From positions 98,787,189 to 98,851,188 of the forward strand of contig OV884009.1 of the NCBI GenBank assembly GCA_930367205.1: 64,000 nucleotides of DNA. The letters are read 5' to 3'. Positions 22,962 to 34,471 of the stretch are shown here, in pieces. The position numbers and the translations under genes were made by a program. Source of the stretch: Acanthosoma haemorrhoidale (Eukaryota > Arthropoda > Insecta > Hemiptera > Acanthosomatidae). The notes beneath the pieces were generated by a model. That model was not told where the DNA came from. It saw only the letters and a program-made list of their open reading frames with translations, and did not search any database. Positions within the stretch are counted from its first letter, which is position 1. Each line of letters begins with the position of its first letter.

Positions 22962-23279
22962 TTACTCTTTAGTTGTAGCCGTGGGTTTATCAACTTGTAG
23001 GTATCGTATCACGTAATATAATGAGTTAGCAAGCGTTTCTCTGAGTGGTGGGGAGTCGTATTTCAGGAGCCATGCATAAGAGGGTTTTAAAATCGGTAAG
23101 GATGAAGTATGTCGAATATTAAATGAGAAAGAATTCCAGAGAGTGGGGGAGGGAGCAAGAAGGGAGCGGTTGAATGGTGGAGTTGAGTGTGAAGGGGTGG
23201 GTGTAAGAGAGGTTCTTGTGTTCTGGTGGAAGCTGGAAACTGAAGGATATAATACGTAAGGTTCTTTATGTGTACTCAA
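22962..23279 (-). pseudogene. LINE reverse transcriptase C-terminus, remnant
   Basis: A single open minus-strand frame of 105 codons contains STPPFNRSLLAPSPTLWNSF followed by SFNIRHTSSLPILKPSY. This matches the terminal module of many LINE RTs (S-F-x-x-R-x-x-R-L-W-N-S-L-P-x-x-I-R, then S-L-x-x-F-K). Only this module is present. Clade unclear (CR1/L2-like or RTE-like). The frame is not interrupted, but the first 40 codons show no match, and it overlaps one of the short direct repeats flanking the satellite. Confidence 0.6.
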
Positions 23280-23978
23280 CTAGACCTGGAGATGCGATAG
23301 ATTAGAGCACCGCGGAGTCCCATAGACAAAACTAACAAAATAGTTGAGCACTTGCAACAACCTCAAATTACTAACCTACTTTAGACACACATCATTTTCT
23401 TATAATGAAACAGAACCACCTTCACTAAATTTATCCAAAGAATGAATGGTCAAGTAATTAGTATTGTGACATATATTTTATGGCTGGATGGATATTTTCC
23501 TATACTAGCTCACCGCTATTAAAATAAGATGTTAAATTTTCAACAAAACTATTAATACAATTTATAAAATTGTAAATAACTAATGACTGACTATGTGATT
23601 TCTATTGTTTGCTCCCAAATCTAATGTAACTTTAAATTTATTTTGCTTTACATTTAATCTGTCCTTTACCCTTCAAGTTTACCCTTTAAAATCATTACTG
23701 TAAATTAGGAATTGTTTCTGAGCTGTGACATGAGAAAGCTTTAAAAATAGTATGAGAAACTAGAAGGAGATTTGTTACAAAAATGCACCTAGTCCGAGGT
23801 GGTGATGAAAATTTCAGATATACTGAATTCCATTATTCTAGACGAGTGCAGAGTAGACTGTAAACCACTCGAGTTGTTACATCACCCAGTGCATATAATA
23901 GCTATAAAACGAATTGTAGCAGAACACAACCATTTTCCTAAGACCAATTCACTAACTGCTTCCTCCTTCATTTATTAG
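23280..23978. other. Unannotated stretch
   Basis: AT-rich, no feature seen. Confidence 0.5.
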
Positions 23979-25352
23979 GGGTCCAATTGATCGGGACCAT
24001 TTCAACCAGCTTCTTACAGATTATGTAGGTCTAAAAGTTTCCCTGAAGACATCCCGAGACCTACAAGATGCAGTGCATTCTTTCACTACTCTCATCCAGA
24101 GGTGGACTTGGAAGGAATCGTCACCCCGCCACAAATTCGCTCCGAAAATCCTTTACTTCGGGATCTCACAGACCTAATCCAATCCAAATGCCAATTGAGA
24201 ACAGTGCCAATGGACCCTACATCCTGCTGATCGGCGCTTGTACAATTATTACTGCTGATTACTAAAGCGGCATTTAGCATCCTTCCGCATTCTTCTCTGT
24301 CTACTGGGGGTTAATTCCCTGTGGAATGTAACTAAAAAGATCCTAAAACATCATCCTGTTTCACACCCAATCCGTTGTGATGGGTCCTGGGCATCTTTAG
24401 ATGTGAAAGGTCGAAACTACCTACATTTATAATTGCATTATTCGAACGACCCACTCCCCTCTATCCAGGAAACATTCGAGTATTGTCCTTTTCGCTTAAC
24501 CCGGTGTACACCATCCAATGACACCTTATCTTACCGTCCAATTAAGCTACTCTCAATGCTTACAAAAATCCTCTTCCAAGTCCGCTGTGGTTTAGAATAT
24601 TCTATCTACCATGTCAGAAAAGCAGGAGATCCACAGGGCAGTGTCCTGGGTCCCATCCTCTAGACCGCTGATGTTTCCTCTACTCCCAATACCTTTTTGG
24701 GAACATTTGGAGATAACACTGCAGACCTGTCTTCCTATCCAAATCCGGATATATTATCCCATAACCTTCTAAAACATCATGATGAGATCGAGTACTGGTG
24801 CAACCACTTTACATCAAGCATATCCAATCCTTTCAATCAAAAGTCCTGAGATCAACAGTTACTGCTCCTTATTATGTCAGCACAAAACCATTCATAACGA
24901 TCTTAATATACCCTATATTCTTGAACTCATCCCTTCCAAGTTCATGAAATATCATAGTAACCTATCCAACCACCCTAATCCCCTAGACTAAAGTGGCAGT
25001 GACCTCGTGACTTGCTATAAATACGTGACAGTAGGAGTCTTGTCAATTTCTCCAATTATGTCCTGAGCATGTGTGGCTCTCGCGCTCTTCGTCAGCCTCC
25101 ACTGGCTCGTATCGGGTGACGCGGCTGATGGAGGAGAGTGGGGTACTTCCCAAGACTCCGCTTTCTCTTTAGCATGCGAGGGAGGTGACAACCATGAGGA
25201 TTTGGGAGGTTTCTGGCTGTTTGTAAATACTGTATGAACGAGCGAGTGAATGAATATTGTAAATATGGTATGAATGAGAACATTTATCACAATCACTTAT
25301 TGCCCAATTAGGCAGATTGTAATTTTATCGCAATAAAGATTGTTGTTATATT
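23979..25352 (+). mobile_element. J1 Jockey-like LINE, longest copy D (RT to 3' end)
   Basis: Plus strand. It begins in the linker before the RT (PIDRDHFNQLLTDYVGLKVS, then LKTSRDLQDAVHSFTTLIQR). It then has LWNVTKKILKHHP with SHPIRCDGSWASLD (about 24310-24410), RT block 1 LSYRPIKLLSMLTKILF (about 24530), motif B AGDPQGSVLGPIL (24622-24660), and a motif C changed from FADD to FGDN (about 24707). The C-terminal block follows from 24825 and the 3' UTR from about 24985, ending near 25350 with the conserved hairpin and aataaag. Deletions removed motif A (between about 24575 and 24590) and the thumb (about 24820). Frameshifts and stops are many. It is the only J1 copy here that reaches the RT core, so it fixes the family as Jockey-like. 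Confidence 0.88.
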
Positions 25353-25464
25353 ATGTGGCCGAACTAATCAGTGACTGTTTGTTGGTGTAACTCGTTTTGA
25401 TACAATTATTAGGCATTTCTCCATGAACCATTTTATGTTCAGCCGTATGCCCTAATATCGCAAT

Positions 25465-25560
25465 GGGAGGCAAATTGTGATAAATGATCTAATTCATATC
25501 ATAGACGCGATATTACATTCACTATCTCATTCATAAACTATTTAAAATATACACACATAC
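25465..25560 (-). mobile_element. J1 3' UTR stub, copy I
   Basis: Bases such as attgtgataaatgatctaat and cactatctcattcataaact match the terminal J1 3' UTR in minus orientation (compare 30975-31055) with about one change in six. It faces copy D tail to tail, about 110 bases away. Confidence 0.6.
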
Positions 25561-25632
25561 ATTTAGAGTTACATAGCTATAAAGCCCAGGATCACTTGTG
25601 CCCCCGCCCCCTGGCAATAGAGAAGGAAGCTT

Positions 25633-26125
25633 AGAGGGGGGGATAGTCGATAGCTAGGCACTATCAATAGAAAACTGTCAATAATTTATAGTTCCCACTT
25701 CAATAGGAAAATCATTATTTTACTAAGGAATTAGGAATAAGTATAAAAATATGACAGGGACTGGAAGAGGTTAAAAATAAATAACTTTATAATTATTTTT
25801 TTAATGATAAAAAAAGAGCAATTAAAGCATAATATTGTGAAATTTATATTATTTAAAAAAAATGTTGAAAAAGTTTAACATCCAGAAAATTTCGTTAATT
25901 AAATATAATATTGATTACAGCAATCACAAAATAAAAAAAAATATTAATAACTCAATATAACTACACGAATGAATTTCGTGCGTGAAAAGGGCGAAAAGAG
26001 AACTATCGATATATAAAACCTATCGATATTTCTAGAAACTATTGATAGGAAAACCTATCGATATTTCTTGAAACTATTGATAGGAAAACCTATCACTATC
26101 GACTACCAGTCCTCCCCAGAAACCA
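25633..26125. mobile_element. Possible inverted-repeat (MITE-like) element
   Basis: The left end, gggggatagtcgatag, then ctaggcactatcaatag, is mirrored at the right end by ctattgatagg to ctatcgactaccagtcctcc (26073-26120). The outer arms share tagtcgatag, and the inner arms share ctatcaatag in inverted orientation. The interior is AT-rich and non-coding. I cannot see a clear target-site duplication, so the superfamily is not assignable. It holds the 35-bp repeats described separately. Confidence 0.45.
26015..26103. repeat. 35-bp direct repeat, 2.5 copies, TATCGATA-like sites
   Basis: aaaacctatcgatatttcta followed by gaaactattgatagg occurs at 26015-26049 and 26050-26084 (one base different), with a partial third copy from 26085. 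Each unit carries a ctatcgat site and an inverted ctattgatag. A further tatcgata lies at about 26004-26011. Confidence 0.93.
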
Positions 26126-28118
26126 GGAATTGGGGAGGTCTATGATTCTGTTTTCTCTTCCTTGTCTTAAATAAGCTGTCATTTCCAAAAAAAATTTTTT
26201 TTAATCGTGTAATATATTGTTATTTATACGTTCGTTGTTACTTTTGTTTTGCTTGTAAAATTGAGTAGAGCTTTTTTTTCTTCAAGATTTACGAAGGTGA
26301 AGTATTCTAACCTCCAATCTATTTGAACCTAGAATCTTCATGTGCACTTAACGGGGGCTCTCACGCTCTTATTAAATAAAAATGTATGTAGCATTAGAAG
26401 CGTTAAGTAGAACACAAAGTAACCCTCCTTTTTAATCGAAAGATTTTGGTTTTTTTTTAAATGTTGACATAAATTACGAGGTAAATAGTATTTTTTTAAA
26501 CATATATCAACGAAATATTACAGGTATGAAATGAAAAATCGATATCAAGGAGTATGGTAAGTATTTTTAAAACGGTTATATTCGAGTTGGAGAAATCGGT
26601 AAAATGATTCTTAAGATGAGTATTGATTTCTAAAAATTAATCACGATCCTTAATTGGCCAAAGACGGGGATATTTTACCTACGAATGTGGGCACACACAG
26701 TCAACCCAGAACCGACCTTACTGATTAATATGATCTATGTATAGTTATGTAATAGTAGTATGATGATCCTAGCCGAATATTAATGCATATTTGAGTGCAA
26801 AACATTTTTATTGTTGTACTTTTGAACCAATATTAATACCTACCGTTTTAGGCGGAAATATATCGAGAAAAGTGACCAATATTCAATTGCTTATATTTTT
26901 TAAACTTTTGGCGATATTCACATACATCGAGCGTACTATTGAATAGCGGCATTAAGGATAGCGCACCTAATCTAAATCTAAGGTGGGTCACTCCCGATCG
27001 CTTAATTGTTGGTAGGGATACGTCCCTGTTTCCTGCCTCCTTACGGGATTATTTGGAACTGTTTATTGTCTGATAGTAGGTGGATGTTAGCTTCTCAGCT
27101 CTGATTGTCGAAACCTTAAAAGTTAGATTCAACTATTATACTTCCCGCTGTCGTCTTAACCAAATCATATACTCGTGCTATGTTTTTTCAATATAGTTGA
27201 AATTTCTTTTCGACTGGATCGTTATACTTGAACTCAGCTGTTGCCTGCCGAATGACTAGTGCCTCGTATTTGTTTGAAAGTAGAACAATCTCCTTTGGAC
27301 TCGACAACTATGTTGTGTAAACCAGGTGCACACCTCCGACCATTGTTCCGCCCTGCCTCACGTTGGACTAGACTGACCGTGGCAGGAATAAGTTAGCCCA
27401 GTGATCGTTGACGGATATATCTTGGGTAGGATGTCGGGTGAGATAGGAACACGTCAAAGCTGTGATGACTCTCCAGCGATGAATATTAACCAGTCGACAA
27501 AGGTACTGATGGTTATCCCACTCCCTTCGTCTTTGTCACCGACACCTTTTGTCAGATTTCTTAGACCTTGTCGTAAGCGAGGCCTTCAAAACACACATGT
27601 ATTAGTCCTGTCATTCATTTTCCTTGAAGCCGTATTTAAAAAACAGCTACTTCATGGACAGCTCATCCAAGGGGAAACAAGCGCATCAAATGTTTACTTC
27701 CAAAATAGGTAGAATTGTAAATTGTCAATCACTGGATGTCTGAAAATTTTTAAGGTATATTCACAAAGCTATACCAAAACAAATCCAGAATTACGCACTT
27801 AAACGATGGAAGTCAGCAAAGCCCTTAAATATAAAGCTTAGCCACTCCTTCATTAGTTAATGCATCTGTTTATGTATTTCGATGTTAAATTGCTCTACTT
27901 TGGTATTCTGAATCGAAATGGAATATTATATTGTTTTAAAAATTTTGTTGATGTTCATCTCTTTCTTACTTTCTTTATCTCTTTCTACATTTTTTTTAGT
28001 ACATATAAATAAATATGTTTGTCTACACCAAGTACTGAGAACAATAACTTGACAATAATTATTAACACGAGGTAGGTACAAAAGAATATTTTTTAAAATA
28101 TGCAGATATAAGTTCACA
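26126..28118. other. Unannotated stretch
   Basis: About 2 kb. A 103-codon plus-strand frame at 27401-27712 and longish minus-strand frames at 26950-27300 have mixed composition but no recognisable motif. They could be retroelement debris too old to identify. A micro-exon-like segment at 26524-26556 (acceptor ttacag, donor g/gtaagt) does not fit the phase of the other candidate exons. Confidence 0.35.
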
Positions 28119-29164
28119 TCAGTTGTTTATGAAATTAAATAAATGTACCACATTTGGAAGTTTGAATTTACAATCCTTACCGTTTTCCGATTCCTCATCA
28201 AGCCACGAATTTGTTGCGAGAGAGTTAACTGATTTCTTGGCTTGGAGATTCATTGTTCTGTACCAGTTATTCTTCCAATTGTTACGTAATAGAATAAGTC
28301 GATGAATATGGTCTGGCGGTTTTTGTAGCGTAGGCGGCTGCGGTCTATACTTCGGGATGGCAGTGTGAGCTGCATCAACGATAACGTTGGTCAGGAAAGT
28401 TACCTGTCGATCCACTTCCTCTGTAGTGTGGAGAACAGGAACCGTATGCAATTGCTGGTATAGTTGTGATCGATACAGTTCCCAATCGGCTTGACTAAAG
28501 TCGTACGTCGTGGGACGTGGGATCACAACTCTACCGTCAATGGAATACAGGACTGGCATGTGGTCAGTCGTCACTAAGTCCAGGGTCTCACAATTGTTTA
28601 TCCTGTGCGGCTGTTTTGTGAGTAAGAGATCTATGGCGGAGGTCAGTCTACTATCTCGTCTATGGCGAAAAGTGTAGTTCTGGGGTTGAACGACAGTGAA
28701 GGTTGCCTTTACCGAGTCTCTCCCTGATGGGTTATTCCACTGGGGATGCTGCGCATTCAAGTCTCCGACAACCCACTGGTTGTTTTTCTTAGCACACTCT
28801 TTAAGAAGAGCTGACTCTTGGAGAGACGCTCTCGTTCTCTTAAACACGTCGGTGAGATAAATGGGTGTTCCCTGGTTCCTCTTTACTGTCGATTGTCGGA
28901 GCCACTTTCATCCATGTGATGCCGTGTCGTATAGCCACCAGAACACTACCGTAGCCAAAGGTGCGTTCGATTACAACAGAGATTCCCTGTAGCCTTACAC
29001 TCTGGTTCACAATTCTCGTGTCCGTGAGCACAACGATGTCGCGTGGAGATCGCTATCAGCGCCTCCACTTCTTCGAGTATAGTCATCAGACCGTCAACGA
29101 TGAAGTTAATAAGTAATTTGTAAATAAGTATTTTGTTCTTCCCCATGGTGTGCCAATTGAGCAA
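28119..29164 (-). pseudogene. J2 LINE ORF2 start: AP-type endonuclease and linker
   Basis: Minus strand. The ORF2 start is probably MGKNKILIYKLLINFIVDGL at about 29145. A frameshift near 29050 leads into DIVVLTDTRIVNQ, which sits where the L-x-E-T-R/H motif with its metal-binding Glu should be; it is Asp here. Then come RTFGYGSVLVAIRHGI and, after a second frameshift, a 242-codon open frame (28847-28119). That frame has VVGDLNAQHPQWNN (catalytic G-D-x-N-A), FRHRRDSRLTSAIDLLLTK and DLVTTDHMPVLYSIDGR, with the S/T-D-H triplet intact. The nicking domain is therefore nearly complete. The linker runs to about 28180 (PPTLQKPPDHIHRLILLRNN), then the sequence leaves the element before the RT. The endonuclease of such elements nicks the chromosomal target before reverse transcription. 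Confidence 0.85.
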
Positions 29165-29998
29165 AAACTGTTTGTAGTCTGGAAATAAAAGCCCTGATCA
29201 TGGTCTCGAGAATCTAGAACCAGGATGTCGCGTCTTGTGACGTTGCAGATGCGACTTCTTCGTACGTTGCTCCTCCTGTGAAGTTCGGTGTGGTGGAGGG
29301 CGGCTATTGGTTCCCGCTCCTAGTAGACTGCTGTCGGCTGCTGGGACCCGCTGTAGGTTTGATTTTGGGAAGTAGATCGTAACTATTCTTGGGTAGGTTT
29401 CGGCCGCACCACCCTAGTGGCTTTTTTCTTCGGGACAGGCACGAATCCGATGGTTTCTAATTCGACTGGTGCCGGGGAAGCCTGGGGGATGAGTTTGCGG
29501 AGCGCTGTATGTACCTCCATGTTTAGCGGAGTAGTGTTCCTATGCCCGTGCATTAGACTACACTACTCGGTAAGCCTTGCTGTTCTGTCTAGTTCATTGC
29601 AGCGATCGGAATGGGGCACCGACCCCCTTCCCGGTGGAACTGCACTTGTATGTGGCCCTGTGGAATAGAAATTATTAGTTGTTACCTGGCCCGTGCTGTA
29701 CAGCGACGGGATTAGTTCCACAATTTTTAGTACTGACAGCAACTTATGTGTTGTTTCTTTTGCCGGTGCTAGGCCTCCGTCCTGGTTCTGCGATGCAGTT
29801 TTCAGGGTCAGCAACTCACTAACTCATGTATCTATGTATGATAACAACACGATGAAAAAACGATGTTTTCATGCTTTGTGAAAATGAGATGCTTTCACCA
29901 ACCATATAGGTCAGACGTACCTTTCGAGAGAGGTTAAAGAACGCCGACCTGCACCCGTTGTTTGATGTGCCGTTGGTTAAACCCAGTGTTTAACACTA
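29165..29998 (-). pseudogene. Possible J2 ORF1 / 5' region
   Basis: Lies directly upstream of the J2 endonuclease start on the same strand. Minus-strand frames are Ser/Pro/Lys/Arg-rich near the ORF2 start (RPPPHRTSQEEQRTKKSH at about 29250), and an 83-codon frame lies at 29563-29814. That composition suits the end of a Jockey-type gag ORF, but I see no zinc knuckle and no RRM-like signature. The call rests on position. Confidence 0.35.
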
Positions 29999-30295
29999 TG
30001 ACCCCACCACCATTCCCGCATTGATGGCAACAGACTCGGAGAAAATTAGGTTAAGATTTAGTTTAAGTTTTTTTGTTAGTTTTAAGTCTATGATAAATAA
30101 GGTGAGTCCCATCACTTTTAAAAATGTTCAATAAATGAATGTCTAATGTGCGTCATTATACTTGTGTACAAGCGCAAATCGCAAATCAGCAATTTTTTAA
30201 CATGTAGCCAAGCTACAGGGAATATAACGAGTGATTGTAAATAGATTCATTTGTAGAATCTATATTGAATTCTGTAATAATTTGTAACAAGGGGA
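29999..30295 (+). repeat. About 300-bp dispersed repeat, copy 1
   Basis: Homologous to the reverse complement of 51149-51465 over its whole length. Shared landmarks are tgacccc at the left end, gatggcaacagact, taagtctatgataaataagg, tgtagccaagctaca, tgtaaatagattc and ttgtaacaagg at the right end. It is followed here by an A-rich run (about 30300-30320), which looks like a LINE or SINE tail. The ends begin with similar bases in inverted orientation (TGACC), so a MITE is also possible. Confidence 0.75.
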
Positions 30296-30934
30296 TATGA
30301 TAAAAATAAAAATAAATAAACGAACTCTCTTATAATTAACTTCTCGTGATACAATATCAAGGAAGTTAATAAAAAAAAATCCTATATGATCGGGTTGATT
30401 GATAATTGCCTTCAAATTTAAAAACAATGCCGTAGCTAATATGCATATAGCTTGTTAAAAATTTTTAAAAAAAATACTGAAATATTAATAGAATGCTAGC
30501 CACTTAAACAAAGAAAACAACAACATTACAGGTACTAAATATGGTTTGATTTCGTAAGTAATTTCTCACTAATTAAAACGAAAACTCCGTTCATTACAGT
30601 TAATAATATAATATAATCACATAATATAATATGTAACGTTTGTAGAGGCTTTATCGCATTATAACTACAAAACGTTATCAAAACTGTAAATAGTATTCTT
30701 TTTGAACAAAACATAAATAAGTGATAGTTTATGACGATATTTTAATAACACAATTACTGTTAATTATTAATTTCATAGTTCAAATGTGAGCCTGCCACAT
30801 TATATATGCCACGATTCGCCTTAGAGACGTCCGAAGCATTTTCTAGTCACTGAAGGAACTCATCCATGTTGCGTGATTTTGGATTCTTTGTTTTCACGGA
30901 ATATTTAAAGCCATCTTTACTTATTATCAAACAG
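30296..30934. other. Unannotated AT-rich stretch
   Basis: A-rich tail then unique-looking sequence. A short inverted pair (attaacttc and gaagttaat, 30336-30376) is the only structure noticed. Confidence 0.45.
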
Positions 30935-31695
30935 CTTTTTTATGATAAAATTACAATCTGCCTTATTGGGCAATAAGTAATTGTGATAAATGGTCTCATT
31001 CTTAACATATTTACAATTTTTCCTTCACTCGCTCATTCATACAGTATTTACAAACAGCCCAGAGACCTTCCAAATACACATGGTTGACACTCGCATGCGG
31101 AAGAGGAAGCGGAGTCTTGGGAAGTCCCCCTCGCTCCTCCGTCAGCCACGTCACCGGATACGAGCCAGCGGAGGCTGACGAAGAGCGCGATAACCACATA
31201 CGCTCAGGACATGATTGGTGAAACTGGCCATTGCCAGGACTCCCACTGTTACGCATTTATAGCAGGTCACGAGGTCACTCTCGTTTTAGTCTCCAATGAG
31301 GATTATAGGGATGAGTGGTGCAGTGCAATGACTGTGCTAGGGGATCAGGATGGTTGGATAGGTTACTATGGAATTTAATGAACTTGGAAGGGATGAGTTC
31401 GAGAATTTGTTGGATTTTGTTGCTAACATAACAAGGGGCATTTACTATTGTTCTCAGGACTTTTGATTGAAAAGATTGGATACGCTTGCTGACCCCCATA
31501 GGTCTATTCCGTATGTCCAGATTGTCTTAGGTATAACGTTGTAAATTAGTAATTTGTTTTCTATTGAGAGACGGGATGTCCTTTGGAGTAGTCTGTACAT
31601 TTGTCCAAAGCATCTGTTTAGTTCTTGTCTTTTTAGCCTCGTATGTGGGTTCTAGGTCAGCTGCTTGTCGAAAAGGAGCATTTTTCCCTCTAAGC
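30935..31695 (-). mobile_element. J1 Jockey-like LINE, 5'-truncated copy E
   Basis: Minus strand. Starts at about 31690 in the thumb (LLFDKQLT, then N-P-H-T-R-L-K-R-Q-E-L-N in a shifted frame) and proceeds through the connector. An open C-terminal block lies at 31499-31275 (IQSFQSKVLRTIVNAPCYVS, ELIPSKFIKFHSNLSNHPDP). The 3' UTR runs to about 30935, ending with the conserved hairpin and an A-rich tail. A short deletion removes part of the S-N-K-T-L-H-N-D-L segment. The 5' end is truncated. Confidence 0.87.
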
Positions 31696-34471
31696 AGATT
31701 GATTGATAATCGTACTAATTTACGAAACAGCTCTTTGTTGCCAACGTGCCAGATAAGCTTAATTAGAGTAGAGTTCCTGTATTATTTTGGTTTGTGGCAA
31801 TCTTCAGTAGTATAATAATACAGAACACCTGTTTAATAAATTTTTACAGTTGAATTTTGTATTTTTGTAGTTAAGTTTAAATCATCCGTAGAAAAATTTC
31901 TGACGAAGAGACTTTTAGGGTGGTAAAATATGGTGCTGTGGTAGCTGCAAGGTGTCCCAAAAAATGTAGTCACTCTTTAACGGCTCAGAACTTTCTCATT
32001 TTTCTTTATTTTCAAGCTTTAATCAATTGGAAATAATGAGTGAGCGTAGATTAACTCTTGAAAAAAAAAAAAAATTTATTTTAAAATGCTATTGAATGTA
32101 CCAGAATTACAAAGACAATGTCGGAAGCAGAGCGGCACGTTGTTAGAATTAATAATTGTGGATTTACAGTTGGCTAGTAACTGCAATTATGCCATTTAAT
32201 TTAAATCTAATTTCGTCGCTTCCAAAATCTTCCCCGAACACTATACATTCTACTATAATTTAAACTACAAAATTTAATTAAATAGAGCGAATGACGTGGT
32301 GCATTGAACAGGACTTTGGTTATATATAAAGGGGGATCCCTGTAGTCCCTCTAAAAGAGAAAGGCATGGTGGAATTCAATTAAAAAACCATGGTTGAAAC
32401 ATATCCCACGTGCGCTCAATGTTGTTTGAAGTCTCCCGAGCATTAATTTGACAACGGGAGGTGTTTTAGTACTTCTTGTTCAATAAGAATATTCAAAACC
32501 ATAAGGAGGAAGAAGTTCTGATGTATATTGTGATCTCCAACAATAACAGTCAGCTAGAATTGTTTTGGTACTACAAGTACCTTTTTTTGGGGGGGGGGGC
32601 AAGAATTCCACTTACGTCTGAGGTAAGTCCAGATTTTGTAAGGTAGTTCCAATTCCATACGTAAGTAATGGGGCAGTTGATTCCAAGTAATAATATGGGG
32701 ATATTATGAACATTGTCCTACAACTAAAGGAGTAATGGGCAAACATTTCCTTCCCATTCCTGGGAGGCTACGGGCTTTCGAGCCATTAAATGATTAGTGT
32801 AACACATAAACTATTCCCTTCCAGCATACCGCATTTGGATTCTATTGAACATGGTTTGATCTATTTCTGACATGGAATTTCACAATCCCGTTCACTTGAA
32901 TACTCCTGTCTAAGTACATATCTGTATTGTACATTGTTGTGATGGTGGAGATCAATAAGAATCTTATAAACAGCATTCTAAAGAAGTTGAGAGGAGCAGT
33001 TAACACAAGGGTATAGTTTCACCCTCTACTCGGAAATATTTAGTTTTAGTTTTTATGCCTACCCTTTTTCATTAACATTAGAAAATGTAAAAGGCTTCTA
33101 AATAAAAAAAAGAAATAACAGATTTTCAATATTTATCACTATTCGTTTTTGTATATGTTGTATTGTAAATGGTTTGTTGCCATTTCTCTATTGCTTATGA
33201 TTTTTAAGAAACGTTTGGAAAGCTGTGGTTGAATCCTCGGTATATTCCCTTCCAACCATTCGGCGTTCCTTGAAGCAAGCATACAAATATATATTCTATT
33301 TTTGTTAGTACAGCTATACGCGAGCAACCATTTAATAAGACATTGTAACACAAACTTGTGCTTTTTTATTAAATGTACTAATTACAAATGCCTAATATTT
33401 TTATTGTACTTTACACAACTAACACTGCAATTATCTCCTTAATATGATATTTCTTTACGAATATCATGTCTAGTGATTCCAACAGATGTTTAAAAAATAT
33501 TTGTCTGGTGTAATCAATTGTTTAATTAAACTGTGTCATTGGGTGCAATGATGTATTAATAACACTCCATTAGCTTGTAATATTATCAGTTGGTGTCAAC
33601 AGCGCTAGCACACCTGACAGGTAGTTTGGAAAATGTATGCGATGTTTGGCTATTTCGGTTTGATGGCTTATTCAGCTATTGCCGCCATTAAGAAACACTT
33701 GTCATTAAAACATTACTTGACTATCATCGGCTTTCAGCTGTAATGATTCATTTCCAATTGAAATGTATGGGATTAGTGAATTATTCAGCCGGATTGAAAG
33801 CTACCACGGCGACGGGTGTCTGCAACGTGGTATACTGCCTGCTCTATTGTAAAACGTTGCTCCCGCACATTTGCTCATATTCATGAAGCTCAAAGCCTGT
33901 ATGGCCGTCAATCGATTTGAACCGACAAAATTGGGGCGTTGTGGTTCCCATTGGAGGATTGGGCCTTTTGAGAGAAAACTCCATAGCATTCACCTCACAT
34001 CGGGGGAGACCACATCCACCGTTGCAAGCGGAACTGCCCGCCGAAAACTATTACCGATAGTAAAACGGATCCGTTCAAAAATATAAGTCAAGTGTGACGG
34101 ACAATGTACTTCTCAACACCACATTTTTCGTACTTGAAATGCAGTCCATTCGACCGATTTGAACAAACCATTTCTTCGATGTATCAATTCACTTAACCTA
34201 CTGTGCGTAATGAAAAACTGTATTAACAGCTGTTTTTATAGAGCGATTTGACCACATAATTTCATTATGCAACTTTAATCATTGATATTACTTGGTGAAA
34301 AAAATGGCAAGAATAAAATTATTCGGCCATATTAGTCTAAAAAAGTCATGGCAAATCAGATTAAAAAATGATTAAAGTATATTTTACTGACTTCAATCTG
34401 AATACATGTATTGTGAATTATGTCGTATTTATTTAGATTTTTATTCCTTCATATTTCCTGTTGTTTTTTAG
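31696..34471. other. Unannotated stretch
   Basis: About 2.8 kb without a recognised gene. A TATA-like tatatataaag lies at about 32323 without a convincing transcript. A G10 run is at 32590-32599. Short frames at 33139-33351 and 33801-34086 show no family match. Confidence 0.4.

Noticed and set aside
26524..26556. 33-base micro-exon with good acceptor and donor
   Set aside because: Only open in a phase that does not fit the other candidate exons; too short to support alone.
27401..27712. 103-codon plus-strand frame
   Set aside because: Longest unexplained plus-strand frame nearby, but no start context, motif or splice signals.
32323..32333. TATA box (tatatataaag)
   Set aside because: In AT-rich DNA such matches are common, and no transcript can be traced downstream.
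32341..33000. DNA transposase remnant (phrase resembling P-H-L-D-S-I-E-H)
   Set aside because: The similarity to the Tc1-type P-D-L-N-P-I-E-H motif is short, in a frame full of stops, and has no supporting catalytic blocks.
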